Under the pieces are notes generated by a model. That model searched no databases and was not told where the DNA came from. It saw only the letters and a list, made by a program, of their open reading frames with translations. Shown here piece after piece: positions 1 through 8,557 of a DNA stretch of 34,770 nucleotides. The stretch lies in NCBI GenBank assembly GCA_016744805.1, contig JADGDQ010000022.1, positions 1 to 34,770 on the forward strand, read 5' to 3'. The position numbers and the translations under genes were made by a program. The DNA is from Sulfurovaceae bacterium (GTDB lineage: Bacteria; Campylobacterota; Campylobacteria; Campylobacterales; Sulfurovaceae). The first letter of the stretch is position 1. Each line of letters opens with the position of its first letter.

Positions 1-363
1 TCTTTAAATGATAAGGAAATAGCATTTAATATAGAGTGCAAAGATATTATGCTCACACTCAAAAATGCTGTACCTCTAGGTCTTATCCTAAATGAAATAA
101 TCACAAATAGTTTTAAACATGCTTTTGATACAACCAGTTTAGAGCGTATGGAAATCACTATTAAAATAACTAAAGATAATGACGATAGAGTAGAGTTAAA
201 AATATCTGATAATGGAGTAGGCATTGACATCCCCAAGCTCAAAAAGAATTTTGGATTTAAACTCATAGAATCTCTAGCCACTTATCAATTAGAAGGGAGT
301 ATAGAATACTATAACTTAAATGGATTTGCTTACTGCATAAAATTTAAAGATATAAACTCCTAG
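1..363 (+). CDS. Sensor histidine kinase, C-terminal fragment (HisKA_2/HWE type)
   Basis: This is the 3' end of a gene that enters from the left edge; the frame is open from base 2-3 of the window with no stop, so the methionine at 49 is internal. The visible part is a HATPase_c ATP-binding domain. The N-box reads LGLILNEIITNSFKHAF and a G1 box DNGVGID follows, ahead of a short beta-rich tail. A leucine-rich start to the N-box with NEIITNSFKHAF is typical of the HisKA_2/HWE kinases rather than classical HisKA enzymes. The product would phosphorylate a response regulator that is not in the window. The sensor portion cannot be seen, so the signal is unknown. The call as a kinase ATPase domain is secure; the subfamily is an inference from the N-box. 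Confidence 0.85.
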   Translation, partial: SLNDKEIAFNIECKDIMLTLKNAVPLGLILNEIITNSFKHAFDTTSLERMEITIKITKDNDDRVELKISDNGVGIDIPKLKKNFGFKLIESLATYQLEGSIEYYNLNGFAYCIKFKDINS

Positions 364-410
364 AGAAATTTTCTTCTTTATTAACTTATAAATTTTTATA
401 TAAATTTCAA

Positions 411-432
411 ATTCTGACAAAATTCTGACAAA
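411..432. repeat. Two tandem 11-bp direct repeats
   Basis: The word ATTCTGACAAA occurs twice head to tail in the intergenic region after the kinase gene. It lies in AT-rich DNA about 215 bases upstream of the large secreted-protein gene. Direct repeats of one helical turn can be paired protein-binding sites, but nothing else here identifies a regulator. Confidence 0.4.
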
Positions 433-456
433 AGTTAGTTATTGTTCTCTTATGTA

Positions 457-610
457 TTCCCACGGAGACCGTTAATGTCAATGAATTAAGAAATTAATGT
501 AGGGGCAATCCCTTGTGGTTGTCCTAATATTAGGGTAGCCACAAGGGCATACCCCTACAAGTTTTATTCAAAAAAAGCTTATTTCATTGGCATTGCGGAG
601 ACCGTGGGAA
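457..610. repeat. MITE-like nested inverted-repeat element
   Basis: Outer arms at about 457-490 and 578-610 are inverted repeats of about 33 bases (TTCCCACGGAGACCG on the left; CGGAGACCGTGGGAA on the right, followed inward by matching ATT/CATTG-rich arms). Within them lies a second near-palindrome at 499-558, GTAGGGGCAATCCCTTGTGG against its complement, centred on CTAATATTAG. There is no coding capacity. The outer arms share the GGAGACC core with other intergenic repeats in this window at about 16669 and 30603. A non-autonomous mobile element or a REP-like palindrome is the best reading; no target duplication is obvious. Confidence 0.6.
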
Positions 611-647
611 CGAGAAAAAAAATATTTTAAATTTTAAAGGAAAAAAT

Positions 648-3600
648 ATGTTTAAAAAAATTGTATTTATAACCATACTTCTAATCTTCAGTTCTAGCAT
701 AGCTAATGCACGATTATCTAACAATTCCCCAACAGCAACTGGAATGGGAGAAAATCAAGCAGTCAATGATAATGCTACCATTAAACCATTTGCTAATGTT
801 ATATTAGATGATCAAGAGGGAGATACTATATCAGTATCTATTAGTTTAAACGATAATGCTTATGGAACTTTGTCTGCCTCTAGTGTAGCTACTGGGACTA
901 TTTCGAGTGTTCAAGCAATTCTTAGAGATATTATTTTTACTCCTGCATCAAATAGAGTAGCAGTAGGAAGCACAGAGACTGCTAGACTGACTATTACACT
1001 GAGTGATGGAACTCTCTCCTCAAGTAATGATTACACTAAAATAGTAATTACCTCAGTAAATGATACTCCCACCATCACCTCCACCCCAATCACCTCTATA
1101 GGTGAAAATAGTCTATATAGCTATGCTCCTATTGGAAATGATGCAGATGGAGATGATTTAACTTGGTCAGCTAATACACCTTTGCCTTCTTGGTTGAGTT
1201 TGAAAAAACTTTTTACACTACAGACAGACACAAACAATCCATTTAATGGGATTGATATAGGATATTATTCAACACCAACCTTTGTAGATATAGATGATGA
1301 TGGAGATATGGATGCTTTTACTGGAGAGTATGATGGAAGTATTAAGTACTTCGAGAACAATGGAAATGACACTTTTACGCAGCAGACAGGCCCAAACAAT
1401 CCATTTGATGGGATTGATGTAGGAGCGGAATCGAAACCAAGCTTTGCAGATATAGATGGTGATGGTGATATGGATTTAGCTATTGGAGCACAGGATGGAA
1501 ATATTAAATATTTTAAAAATGAGAGTGGTACTTTTACGCAGCAGACAGGCACAGACAATCCATTTGATGGGATTGATGTAGGAGATTGTTCAGCACCAAG
1601 CTTTGCAGATATAGATGGTGATGGTGATATGGATGCTTTTATTGGAGAGTATGAGGGAAATATTAATTACTACAAAAATAATGGAAATGACACTTTTACA
1701 CAGCAGACAGGCACAGACAATCCATTTGATGGGATTGATGTAGGAGATTATTCAGCACCAAGCTTTGCAGATATAGATGGTGATGGTGATATGGATGTTT
1801 TTATTGGAGAGTTTTACGGATATATTAAATACTTAGAGAACAATGGAAATGACACTTTTACACAGCAGACAGGCACAGACAATCCATTTGATGGGATTGA
1901 TGTAGGACAGTATTCAGCACCAAGCTTTGCAGATATAGATGGTAATGGTGATATGGATGCTTTTATTGGAGAGCTAGATGGAACTATTAAGTACTTCAAA
2001 AATGAAACTCTACTTACTGGGACACCCACCAACTCAGATGTAGGAGAGCTTAATGTAAACCTAACGCTAAGTGATGGGATTTCTGATGTACCTCATGATT
2101 TTAAAATTCTTGTAAAGAGTGCAGGTGAAGTTGCCCTTGCCCAAATTGGAACCCAAGCAGATGATACAGGTGTAGAGTCAGATATAACAGTGGTACAACT
2201 AAATGCTATCACTCCAACACTTACGAGTGTAGTATCTGCAAATATAGATGCTTATAATAACTATATAGATGCAAATGCAAATTCGTTTGCTTCTCCAGCG
2301 ACACAAGCAGAAGTTCAAGCGATGATTACAGCTGTTAATGCTTTAACTAAAATCCAAGCGTATGCAAATGATAATACAAATCCAGCTCCAACAGTACAAG
2401 ACTATACAGATGCAGGAGTCACTGGTGTAGATGCAGATAATTTAGATGCAGTCAATGCCAAAGTTGCTTCTAATACAACAGGAACTGATACTTTAGCCCA
2501 AATTCAAACAATTGTAACTACAGCCATTACCGTAGCACCAACAATCAATCCAAGCAATGGTACAATCATCACAGGAACAGGTGAAGTTGGAGCTATAGTA
2601 ACTATATATACATCAAGTATATCTTATTCAAATCAATGTAATTCAGGTACTTGTTTTATTGGTGGTCCTAATGGAGCTTGGACAATGAGATGGAATCCAT
2701 CAAATGGTACTATTGATTCAAGTTCAGATTTTTCACTTATGGAGGTATATTATAATAATATATGGACTTCATCACATAATAATTTGACTAATAATACTGT
2801 ATATAAATTTAGAAATACAACTACTAATGATGAATTAATAGCTACTTGGTTTACTAATACAGGTTTTGATACTCCACTAGATATTCTTGAAACAGCTACT
2901 GTTGATGATAATGGAAATTGGACTATTACACCATCTGAAGCTTTGACAAATGGTGTAAGCTTAACAGTTTCACAAGTAGATTTAGCAGGGAATAGTTCGT
3001 CGGCTTCAGCACCACAGATAGTAGTAGATAATATTCCTGATGATTTTAGTTTTACTACAAAAACAAATCAAGCATTATCAACTTCAGTAGAATCAAATAT
3101 GGTTACTATCACAGGAATTGCTAACAGTATTGATATTTCAATAGTTGGTGGTGAGTATAAAATCAATAGTGGAAGTTGGACAAGTGCTAATGGAACTATA
3201 GATAATGATGATACCGTAACTCTTAGATTAACAAGTTCAAGTTCTTATAATTCAAATGCAACAGCTACTTTAACAGTTGGAGATGTAACTAAAAGCTTTA
3301 ATGTAATTACAGAAACACCAACACCAACAACTCCATCTACAGGTGGAGGTTCAACTGGTGGAGGTTCAACATATACACCACCTACTACTCCAACGCCTGA
3401 ACCTGAAGAGGAAGAAATGGTTGAGCCTATTGTAGAAGAAGAAAAAGTTGTTGTGCAACCTATTACTGAACCTATTTCTGAACCTATTGTTGTAGAGAGA
3501 CAAACAGGTAATGCAGAGCAGACAGGGACGAAACCAGAGTTAGATAATGTAACAAAACTTTATATTGCTACATTTGGAAGAGCTCCAGAGAGTGCAGGGA

Positions 3601-3959
3601 GTGTGTATTGGTTGTATGAATCTAAACTAAATTTAGAAGATATTGCACGAAGCTTTTTTGACCAAGAAGAGACAAAAGAAAAGTATCCTGAAGGATATAG
3701 CAATTATGATTTTATTGTATCTACTTACAATCATGTCTATGATAGAGACCCAGACCAAGAGGGTGGGGATTATTGGTTAGAAGAGTTAGAGAGTGGCAAA
3801 GTTGAAAAAGGTTTATTTATCTTGGCAGTTATTAATGGAGCAATAGGTGATGATGCTCTTATGCTAGAGAAACAGACTATAGCAGGAGTTAATTTTGTAA
3901 AAAGTGGTGTTCAAAATCTTGATATGGCTAAGAAAGTTATAGATGATATACAACGGTAA
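648..3959 (+). CDS. Large secreted mosaic protein: Ig-like domains, FG-GAP/VCBS repeats, DUF4214
   Basis: An 1103-residue exported protein, probably extracellular or cell-surface. A Sec signal peptide covers residues 1-21 (cleavage after ANA). A cadherin/Ig-like region (about 30-137) is followed by a putative-Ig domain that begins at LPSWLSL (about 180) and resumes at LTGTPTNSDVG (about 456). Between them lie five repeats of about 54 residues carrying DIDGDGDMD calcium-binding loops (FG-GAP/VCBS type). After an Ala/Asn-rich helical segment (about 505-630) come a bacterial Ig domain (about 630-795) with an apparent insert, another Ig-like domain (about 800-905), a Pro/Glu-rich linker, and DUF4214 (about 975-1090; FGRAPESAG, DRDPDQEGGDYW). 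Adhesion or surface binding is an inference; no substrate is known. AAAGGA precedes the ATG. No secretion partner is adjacent. Confidence 0.85.
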   Translation: MFKKIVFITILLIFSSSIANARLSNNSPTATGMGENQAVNDNATIKPFANVILDDQEGDTISVSISLNDNAYGTLSASSVATGTISSVQAILRDIIFTPASNRVAVGSTETARLTITLSDGTLSSSNDYTKIVITSVNDTPTITSTPITSIGENSLYSYAPIGNDADGDDLTWSANTPLPSWLSLKKLFTLQTDTNNPFNGIDIGYYSTPTFVDIDDDGDMDAFTGEYDGSIKYFENNGNDTFTQQTGPNNPFDGIDVGAESKPSFADIDGDGDMDLAIGAQDGNIKYFKNESGTFTQQTGTDNPFDGIDVGDCSAPSFADIDGDGDMDAFIGEYEGNINYYKNNGNDTFTQQTGTDNPFDGIDVGDYSAPSFADIDGDGDMDVFIGEFYGYIKYLENNGNDTFTQQTGTDNPFDGIDVGQYSAPSFADIDGNGDMDAFIGELDGTIKYFKNETLLTGTPTNSDVGELNVNLTLSDGISDVPHDFKILVKSAGEVALAQIGTQADDTGVESDITVVQLNAITPTLTSVVSANIDAYNNYIDANANSFASPATQAEVQAMITAVNALTKIQAYANDNTNPAPTVQDYTDAGVTGVDADNLDAVNAKVASNTTGTDTLAQIQTIVTTAITVAPTINPSNGTIITGTGEVGAIVTIYTSSISYSNQCNSGTCFIGGPNGAWTMRWNPSNGTIDSSSDFSLMEVYYNNIWTSSHNNLTNNTVYKFRNTTTNDELIATWFTNTGFDTPLDILETATVDDNGNWTITPSEALTNGVSLTVSQVDLAGNSSSASAPQIVVDNIPDDFSFTTKTNQALSTSVESNMVTITGIANSIDISIVGGEYKINSGSWTSANGTIDNDDTVTLRLTSSSSYNSNATATLTVGDVTKSFNVITETPTPTTPSTGGGSTGGGSTYTPPTTPTPEPEEEEMVEPIVEEEKVVVQPITEPISEPIVVERQTGNAEQTGTKPELDNVTKLYIATFGRAPESAGSVYWLYESKLNLEDIARSFFDQEETKEKYPEGYSNYDFIVSTYNHVYDRDPDQEGGDYWLEELESGKVEKGLFILAVINGAIGDDALMLEKQTIAGVNFVKSGVQNLDMAKKVIDDIQR
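1221..2008 (+). repeat. Near-identical tandem 162-bp coding repeats (FG-GAP/VCBS)
   Basis: Five tandem units inside the secreted-protein gene, marked by the recurring word CAGACAGG(C) or CAGACAGAC at about 1221, 1382, 1541, 1703 and 1865. Unit length is 162 bases, with one of 159. Units 2 to 5 are nearly identical at DNA level over long stretches such as CCATTTGATGGGATTGATGT, including synonymous positions, so the array expanded recently or is homogenised by recombination. Each unit encodes one NPFDGIDVG...FADIDGDGDMD...IKYF module. Confidence 0.85.
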
Positions 3960-4002
3960 GAACTAAGAGACTATAAACATACTCTTCTCCATCTCTACTA
4001 GA

Positions 4003-4029
4003 ATTTATCAAAAAGTGGCTATGATAAAT
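4003..4029. promoter_or_regulatory. Inverted repeat ahead of the kinase start
   Basis: A perfect 8-base inverted repeat, ATTTATCA and TGATAAAT, separated by 11 bases, ends 16 bases before the ATG at 4046 and just upstream of the ribosome site GGAGAGGG. It could be an operator or a weak mRNA hairpin. No T-run follows, so a terminator for the upstream gene is unlikely. Confidence 0.35.
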
Positions 4030-4045
4030 ATTTTGGAGAGGGTAC

Positions 4046-5896
4046 ATGAATTTTTCTCAGGTAAAATCTATTTTTATTTTTAATCTAATAGCATTTATTT
4101 TGCTCTTTTTATCTCTTTTTGTCTATAACTCTTTTGATGATACAAAACTTTATGTTGGTGAGAAAAGTCTTTTGTTGGAGTTAGATTCTATTGCCGAGAT
4201 GAGTAGCAATATAGATAATTATCTTGTGGATACTATAGGTGGAGATATGTATCAAAACCTTGATGAAAACTTAGCACTTCAGTTGGATATTGAGGCATAC
4301 CTTAATAGTTTTATTACGACTAAATATAGAAATATTTTTGTAGTAGATAACAAAGAGAGAAGCAGTGAATTTCGAGTACTTGTAGATGGTAGGTTGAGGC
4401 TTTTTGCAGAGAAACTACGATTTAATGAGGTTTTTAAACCCAAAAATGAGGCATGGAATCAAGTACTCCAATCCAAAGAACCACTCTCTTTTAGACAAGA
4501 CAAAGATGGGCTTTGGCAGACCTATTTGCACCCAATACTCCAAAATGATAGGGTGATTGCTATCTTGGCAATAGACTTTTCTATAGAGAACTTTAATCAG
4601 ATTCAAAAAAACCTTAACTTACTAGACACTATTTTTTATACTTTTATTATTGTAATGATTATAAGTATTTTACTTCTTTTATTCTTCTCTTATTTGGATT
4701 TTCAAAGAGAAAAAAAGATGAAAAAAATATCGAATAAACTAGCAAAAGAGATAGAAAAGGTAAAAAAACTTAATAATTCCCTAGAAAAGAAAGTAGATAT
4801 TAAAGTAGCAGAGATCAAAAGATCAGAGGCGTATTTTAAGACTATCTTTAATACTACTAGAGATGCTATTGCGGTGATAGATAAAGAGACAAATTTTCTT
4901 TTTGCTAATAGAGCTTACTTTGATTTAGTACAGCTAAGCAAACAAGAACTCTATCAACAATCTTCTTATGGTTTAACTGCCAAAAATGATAAAGAGCGTA
5001 CATTAGCTATTATGGAAGAGGGTTTTAGAAGGGGTTTTTATTATGATCTTAAAACAAGCTATATAAATGTTATGGGAGAAAGTATTGATATTTCTCACGA
5101 TATGGTAGCTATGCCTGATGGAATTTCATTTTTGCTTGTAACGCGTGATATTACTATTGAAAATAGGCTCAAAAGAGAAAAAGAGTTTCAAGAACAGCAA
5201 CTCTTGCAACAATCACGACTTGCTCAAATGGGAGAGATGATTAGTATGATAGCCCATCAGTGGCGACAACCATTAGCTGCTATAGGAGCTTCTAGTGCCA
5301 AAATACGCATAAAAGCCCACTTGAATAAAGTAGATAATGAGATGACTATCAAAACATCTGATAAAATAGAATCATTAGTACAGCATCTAAGTCAGACTAT
5401 TGATGATTTTAGAAACTTTTTTAAATCAGATAAAATTAAAAGAGAAGTAACCTATACACAAATGGTTGATTCTATTTTGGAGATTGCTACAGCTACAATT
5501 GTAGCAAAACATATTATGTTGATTCGCTCATTAGAGTGTGATGAAAAGATGAATACTTATGCAAGTGAAGTAAAGCAAGTAATTTTAAATTTGCTTAAAA
5601 ATGCTGAAGATGCTCTTTTGGAGATAAATATCGAAGACCCTACTATAGTTTTGGCTACTTATAAAGAGAATGGTAAACTAGTTTTGGAAGTAAGTGATAA
5701 TGCAGGAGGTATTCCTGAGAGTATTAGAGAGCAGATATTTGACCCATATTTTTCTACTAAAAAAGAGAAAAATGGAACAGGTTTGGGACTTTATATGAGT
5801 AAAATTATTATAGAAGAGCATTGTGGAGGTAAGTTGAGTGTTTATAATAATGATAAAGGTGCGGTATTTAAGATAAGCATGAATCCTATAATTTAG
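4046..5896 (+). CDS. Membrane-bound PAS sensor histidine kinase
   Basis: A 616-residue orphan two-component kinase. Transmembrane helices at about 9-27 and 193-216 bracket a periplasmic sensor region of about 165 residues. A charged coiled coil (220-260) leads to a PAS domain (about 262-375), then HisKA with the phospho-acceptor His404 in IAHQWRQPL, and HATPase_c with N-box LNLLKNAEDAL (514-524), G1 DNAGGIPE (551-558), F-box FDPYFSTK and G2 GTGLGLYMSK. The HQWRQPL H-box is a variant abundant in Campylobacterota. The ATG is preceded by GGAGAGGG. No response regulator is adjacent. Its position just before the cytochrome/nir operon makes a respiratory signal possible, but the sequence does not show the ligand. 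Confidence 0.93.
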   Translation: MNFSQVKSIFIFNLIAFILLFLSLFVYNSFDDTKLYVGEKSLLLELDSIAEMSSNIDNYLVDTIGGDMYQNLDENLALQLDIEAYLNSFITTKYRNIFVVDNKERSSEFRVLVDGRLRLFAEKLRFNEVFKPKNEAWNQVLQSKEPLSFRQDKDGLWQTYLHPILQNDRVIAILAIDFSIENFNQIQKNLNLLDTIFYTFIIVMIISILLLLFFSYLDFQREKKMKKISNKLAKEIEKVKKLNNSLEKKVDIKVAEIKRSEAYFKTIFNTTRDAIAVIDKETNFLFANRAYFDLVQLSKQELYQQSSYGLTAKNDKERTLAIMEEGFRRGFYYDLKTSYINVMGESIDISHDMVAMPDGISFLLVTRDITIENRLKREKEFQEQQLLQQSRLAQMGEMISMIAHQWRQPLAAIGASSAKIRIKAHLNKVDNEMTIKTSDKIESLVQHLSQTIDDFRNFFKSDKIKREVTYTQMVDSILEIATATIVAKHIMLIRSLECDEKMNTYASEVKQVILNLLKNAEDALLEINIEDPTIVLATYKENGKLVLEVSDNAGGIPESIREQIFDPYFSTKKEKNGTGLGLYMSKIIIEEHCGGKLSVYNNDKGAVFKISMNPII

Positions 5897-5911
5897 TAAA
5901 AATAATATAAC

Positions 5912-5953
5912 TTAATTCAAATCAAGTCTATTCAATATAAATAAGGCTATGAT
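5912..5953 (+). promoter_or_regulatory. FNR/DNR-type box and -10 element for the cytochrome-nir operon
   Basis: TTAATTCAAATCAA at 5912-5925 matches the FNR/DNR consensus TTGAT-N4-ATCAA with one mismatch. A -10 hexamer TATGAT lies at 5948-5953. The distance places the box centre at -41.5 relative to a start near 5960, the class II activator position. The cytochrome ATG follows at 5988. The same arrangement occurs ahead of nosZ. The box match is seen; the regulator and transcription start are inferred. Confidence 0.6.
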
Positions 5954-5987
5954 TCTCACTTAATCAAATTTATAATAGGTAGGTGAC

Positions 5988-6326
5988 ATGAACAAGAAAA
6001 TAGCTCTTATTATGGTAATTATAACTTCTATGGCTCTTGCTCAAAATGGGAAACAGGTCTTTGAGACTTACTGTTGGGGCTGTCATCATCAGAGTGCTGT
6101 TGCTTTTGGTCCTTCATTTATGCAGATTGCGTCTAAACGAAGTGCAGAAGAGATACAGGCGATGATTACAGATCCTGAGAGTATCTCCAAGATATTAGGC
6201 TATAAGCGAAATGCAATGCCAGCTTTTAGATTGACTTCGCAAGAACTAGAGGCTATTACTGCGTATATTCTTTCATTTAAGCCCAAAAGTGATGTAATAC
6301 AAACTACTGAAAAAAAGGCAAAATAA
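5988..6326 (+). CDS. Periplasmic monohaem cytochrome c
   Basis: A 112-residue exported electron carrier. A signal peptide spans residues 1-18 (cleavage after ALA) and is followed at once by a class I cytochrome c fold. The haem-binding motif is CWGCH near residues 29-33, and a likely axial methionine lies in NAMPAF near residue 78. AGGTAGGTG precedes the start. The stop codon overlaps the next start (TAATG), so it is translationally coupled to nirJ. In denitrifiers, small cytochromes c of this kind, such as NirM/NirC types, pass electrons to cd1 nitrite reductase or take part in haem d1 assembly. Its place at the head of a nirJ-nirF-nirE operon suggests one of those roles, but sequence alone cannot decide. 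Confidence 0.88.
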   Translation: MNKKIALIMVIITSMALAQNGKQVFETYCWGCHHQSAVAFGPSFMQIASKRSAEEIQAMITDPESISKILGYKRNAMPAFRLTSQELEAITAYILSFKPKSDVIQTTEKKAK

Positions 6327-7462
6327 TGTTTAGACTCTCTAATCTACTAAATTCAGTCATAAGCAATACTCCTGCAAGAGTACTTGATGGAAGTATTGCT
6401 ATTTGGAATTTTACCAATCGTTGTAATCTCTCGTGTTTGCATTGTTATTCTAAAGCTGATCTTGATGCGGTAGATACACTTACTACAAAACAGATAATGG
6501 ATACACTTCCTAAATTAAAAGCCAATGGCGTAAAGTTTATAATCTTCTCTGGTGGTGAACCACTTACTCGTAAAGATCTTTTTGATATTGCTAATAGATG
6601 TAGGGAGTTGGGTATTATTACTTATCTTTCTACTAATGGTTTGTATGTTAAAACAAGTAATGCACTCAAAATATTAGATACTTTTGATTATGTAGGTATT
6701 AGTATTGATGGAAGCCCAAAAGTCCATGATAGTTTTCGTGGGCTTGAAGGCTCATTTGTAGAGTCTATGAAGGCGGTTGATTTACTTAATAGCTATGGCA
6801 AGAGCAAAGTAGGTATTCGTTTTACTATTACAAAAGATACTTATGATGATTTAGAATTTATTTTTGAACTCGCCCAAAAGCATAATATTCCCAAAATATA
6901 TATTTCACATCTTGTCTATAGTGGCAGAGGTTTAGAAAATCTAGAAATGGATATTAGTAAAAAACAGCGAATAGAAGCTGTTAATTATATTATAGATAAG
7001 GCTTTTGAGTACCATGAAAGTGGGAAAGATATAGAGATTGTCACTGGAAACATGGAAATGGATGCGATACTTTTTTATGATAGATTTATACAAAAATATC
7101 CCCAACATACCAAAGAGATGGAAAAACGACTTATTGCGTGGGGTGGAAATAGTGCAGGGCGGAAGCTTTTAAATATTGATAGTGAAGGTTTTGTAAAGCC
7201 TGATCCATTTTTTCCTCGAAAGATAGGAAATATTATCAATCAAGATTTTAGTGATATTTGGACTAATGAACCTAGAGAACTTTTGCAGAAGTTACGCATA
7301 CACCCTAGAGAGTTATCAGGAAAGTGTGATGGATGTAGCTATTTATCTATCTGTAATGGTGGTTCACGAAGTAGGGCGTATGCAATATATGGTGATATGT
7401 GGGCAGAAGACCCTTCATGTTATTTGAGTGAAGAAAAAACAAAAGGAAATAAAAATGATTAA
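6326..7462 (+). CDS. nirJ: NirJ-type radical SAM enzyme of haem d1 biosynthesis
   Basis: A 378-residue cytoplasmic radical SAM/SPASM protein. The SAM-cluster cysteines are Cys33, Cys37 and Cys40 (CNLSCLHC), followed by the GGEP motif at about 76-79. The C-terminal auxiliary-cluster region has Cys334, Cys337, Cys343 and Cys365 (CDGCSYLSIC and a later Cys). Length and motif layout fit NirJ, which removes propionate groups and installs oxo groups on didecarboxysirohaem during haem d1 synthesis. The related haem enzyme AhbC/D and PqqE-like proteins are alternatives, but the adjoining nirF and SUMT genes favour NirJ. It overlaps the cytochrome gene by one base and nirF by eight bases. Confidence 0.85.
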   Translation: MFRLSNLLNSVISNTPARVLDGSIAIWNFTNRCNLSCLHCYSKADLDAVDTLTTKQIMDTLPKLKANGVKFIIFSGGEPLTRKDLFDIANRCRELGIITYLSTNGLYVKTSNALKILDTFDYVGISIDGSPKVHDSFRGLEGSFVESMKAVDLLNSYGKSKVGIRFTITKDTYDDLEFIFELAQKHNIPKIYISHLVYSGRGLENLEMDISKKQRIEAVNYIIDKAFEYHESGKDIEIVTGNMEMDAILFYDRFIQKYPQHTKEMEKRLIAWGGNSAGRKLLNIDSEGFVKPDPFFPRKIGNIINQDFSDIWTNEPRELLQKLRIHPRELSGKCDGCSYLSICNGGSRSRAYAIYGDMWAEDPSCYLSEEKTKGNKND

Positions 7463-8555
7463 GAATGTACTTCTAAGCCTCCTTCTTGGTGCTACACTTT
7501 GGGCAAATACTCCTAACTCACGAGAAAAAATATTTGTAGTAGAGAGAGAAAGCTCTTCTGTGGCTATTATCAATAAAGGTTTAACAAAATCTAGAATGGA
7601 AAATATGCATAATATGAACCATGGAATTATTAAATTTGATGGTGCTGATGGCTATTTGATTTCTCGTGATGGTTTTGTGGTTCGTTTTGACCCTATAAGC
7701 GAAAAGATACTCAATGAGTATAAAACAAGTAAATCTGCTATAGGTTTTGTTATTGGCAAAAATTTTGTAGCTGTAGCAAATTATGATGATAAATCTGTAG
7801 ATATTTTAACGCGTGATTTGAAACCTATTGACAAAATAAAAACAGGTTCAAAAAATGTGGGAATTAAACTCTATAAAGAGTATCTTATTTTTGCACAAAT
7901 GGATAGTGATAAAGTCTCTGTACTTAAAAATCAAAATAGTCCCAAAGAACTTCCAAATTTTCAACCATTTAAAGAGTTCAAAGTAGGAAAAATGCCTTTT
8001 GATGCAATGATAAAAGATAATACTTATATTGTTGGTTTCTTTTTGAGTAAATCTTTTGGAGTGATTGATTTAGATAAAATGGAATTTTCAGAGATTAAAA
8101 TTACTACAGATAATAATAAACCTGTGTTAAAAGTTCCACATTTTGGTTTTTGGAGTTTGAGTAAAGAGAAGACTTTTATTCCTGCTGTGGGAGATAATAA
8201 AGTGATGGTTTATAGCCCAGACTTTACATTTATCAAAAATATTGAAGTACAAGGTTTACCTGTATTCACTGCATTAAGCCCCAATAAAAAATATCTAGCA
8301 GTAACATTTTCTGGTAAAGATTTTCCAACTACACAGATAATAGATACTACAACACTCAAAATTATAAAAACATTTACTTTTACTGGAAAGATTTTGCATG
8401 TTCGTTGGTCTAACTTAGATGATTACTTATATGTCTCAGTCAATGATACACATCAAGTTAATGTTATTAATACAAGAGAATGGTTTTTAGAACGAGAAAT
8501 TTTTCAGGTAAAAAGTCCCTCAGGAATTTTTATCTATGAAGCAGGGGAGAAGTAA
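7455..8555 (+). CDS. nirF: NirF-like haem d1 biosynthesis protein
   Basis: A 366-residue beta-propeller-like protein with an N-terminal signal peptide (MIKNVLLSLLLGATLWA). The start at 7455 is preferred over the ATG at 7428, because AAAGGAAAT lies just upstream and the hydrophobic leader then begins at residue 1; the longer form would add nine charged residues. Repeated beta-strand motifs (VAIINKG, VDILTRD, VMVYSPD, TQIIDTTTLK, VNVINTREW) and the KVPHFGFW...FIPAVGDNKV segment match the NirF family, a periplasmic dehydrogenase-like protein acting late in haem d1 maturation. Related propellers include NirN and the d1 domain of NirS, but no cytochrome c motif is present. The gene overlaps nirJ by eight bases. 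Confidence 0.8.
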   Translation: MIKNVLLSLLLGATLWANTPNSREKIFVVERESSSVAIINKGLTKSRMENMHNMNHGIIKFDGADGYLISRDGFVVRFDPISEKILNEYKTSKSAIGFVIGKNFVAVANYDDKSVDILTRDLKPIDKIKTGSKNVGIKLYKEYLIFAQMDSDKVSVLKNQNSPKELPNFQPFKEFKVGKMPFDAMIKDNTYIVGFFLSKSFGVIDLDKMEFSEIKITTDNNKPVLKVPHFGFWSLSKEKTFIPAVGDNKVMVYSPDFTFIKNIEVQGLPVFTALSPNKKYLAVTFSGKDFPTTQIIDTTTLKIIKTFTFTGKILHVRWSNLDDYLYVSVNDTHQVNVINTREWFLEREIFQVKSPSGIFIYEAGEK

Positions 8556-8557
8556 TT

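Noticed and set aside
1221-2008. Tandem repeats considered as a CRISPR array
   Set aside because: The repeats are in frame, 162 bases long and contiguous, and encode calcium-binding protein repeats; there are no unique spacers and no cas genes.
7428-7454. Longer nirF start at 7428
   Set aside because: It would put nine charged residues ahead of the signal peptide, while the ATG at 7455 has a good ribosome site and begins the leader directly.
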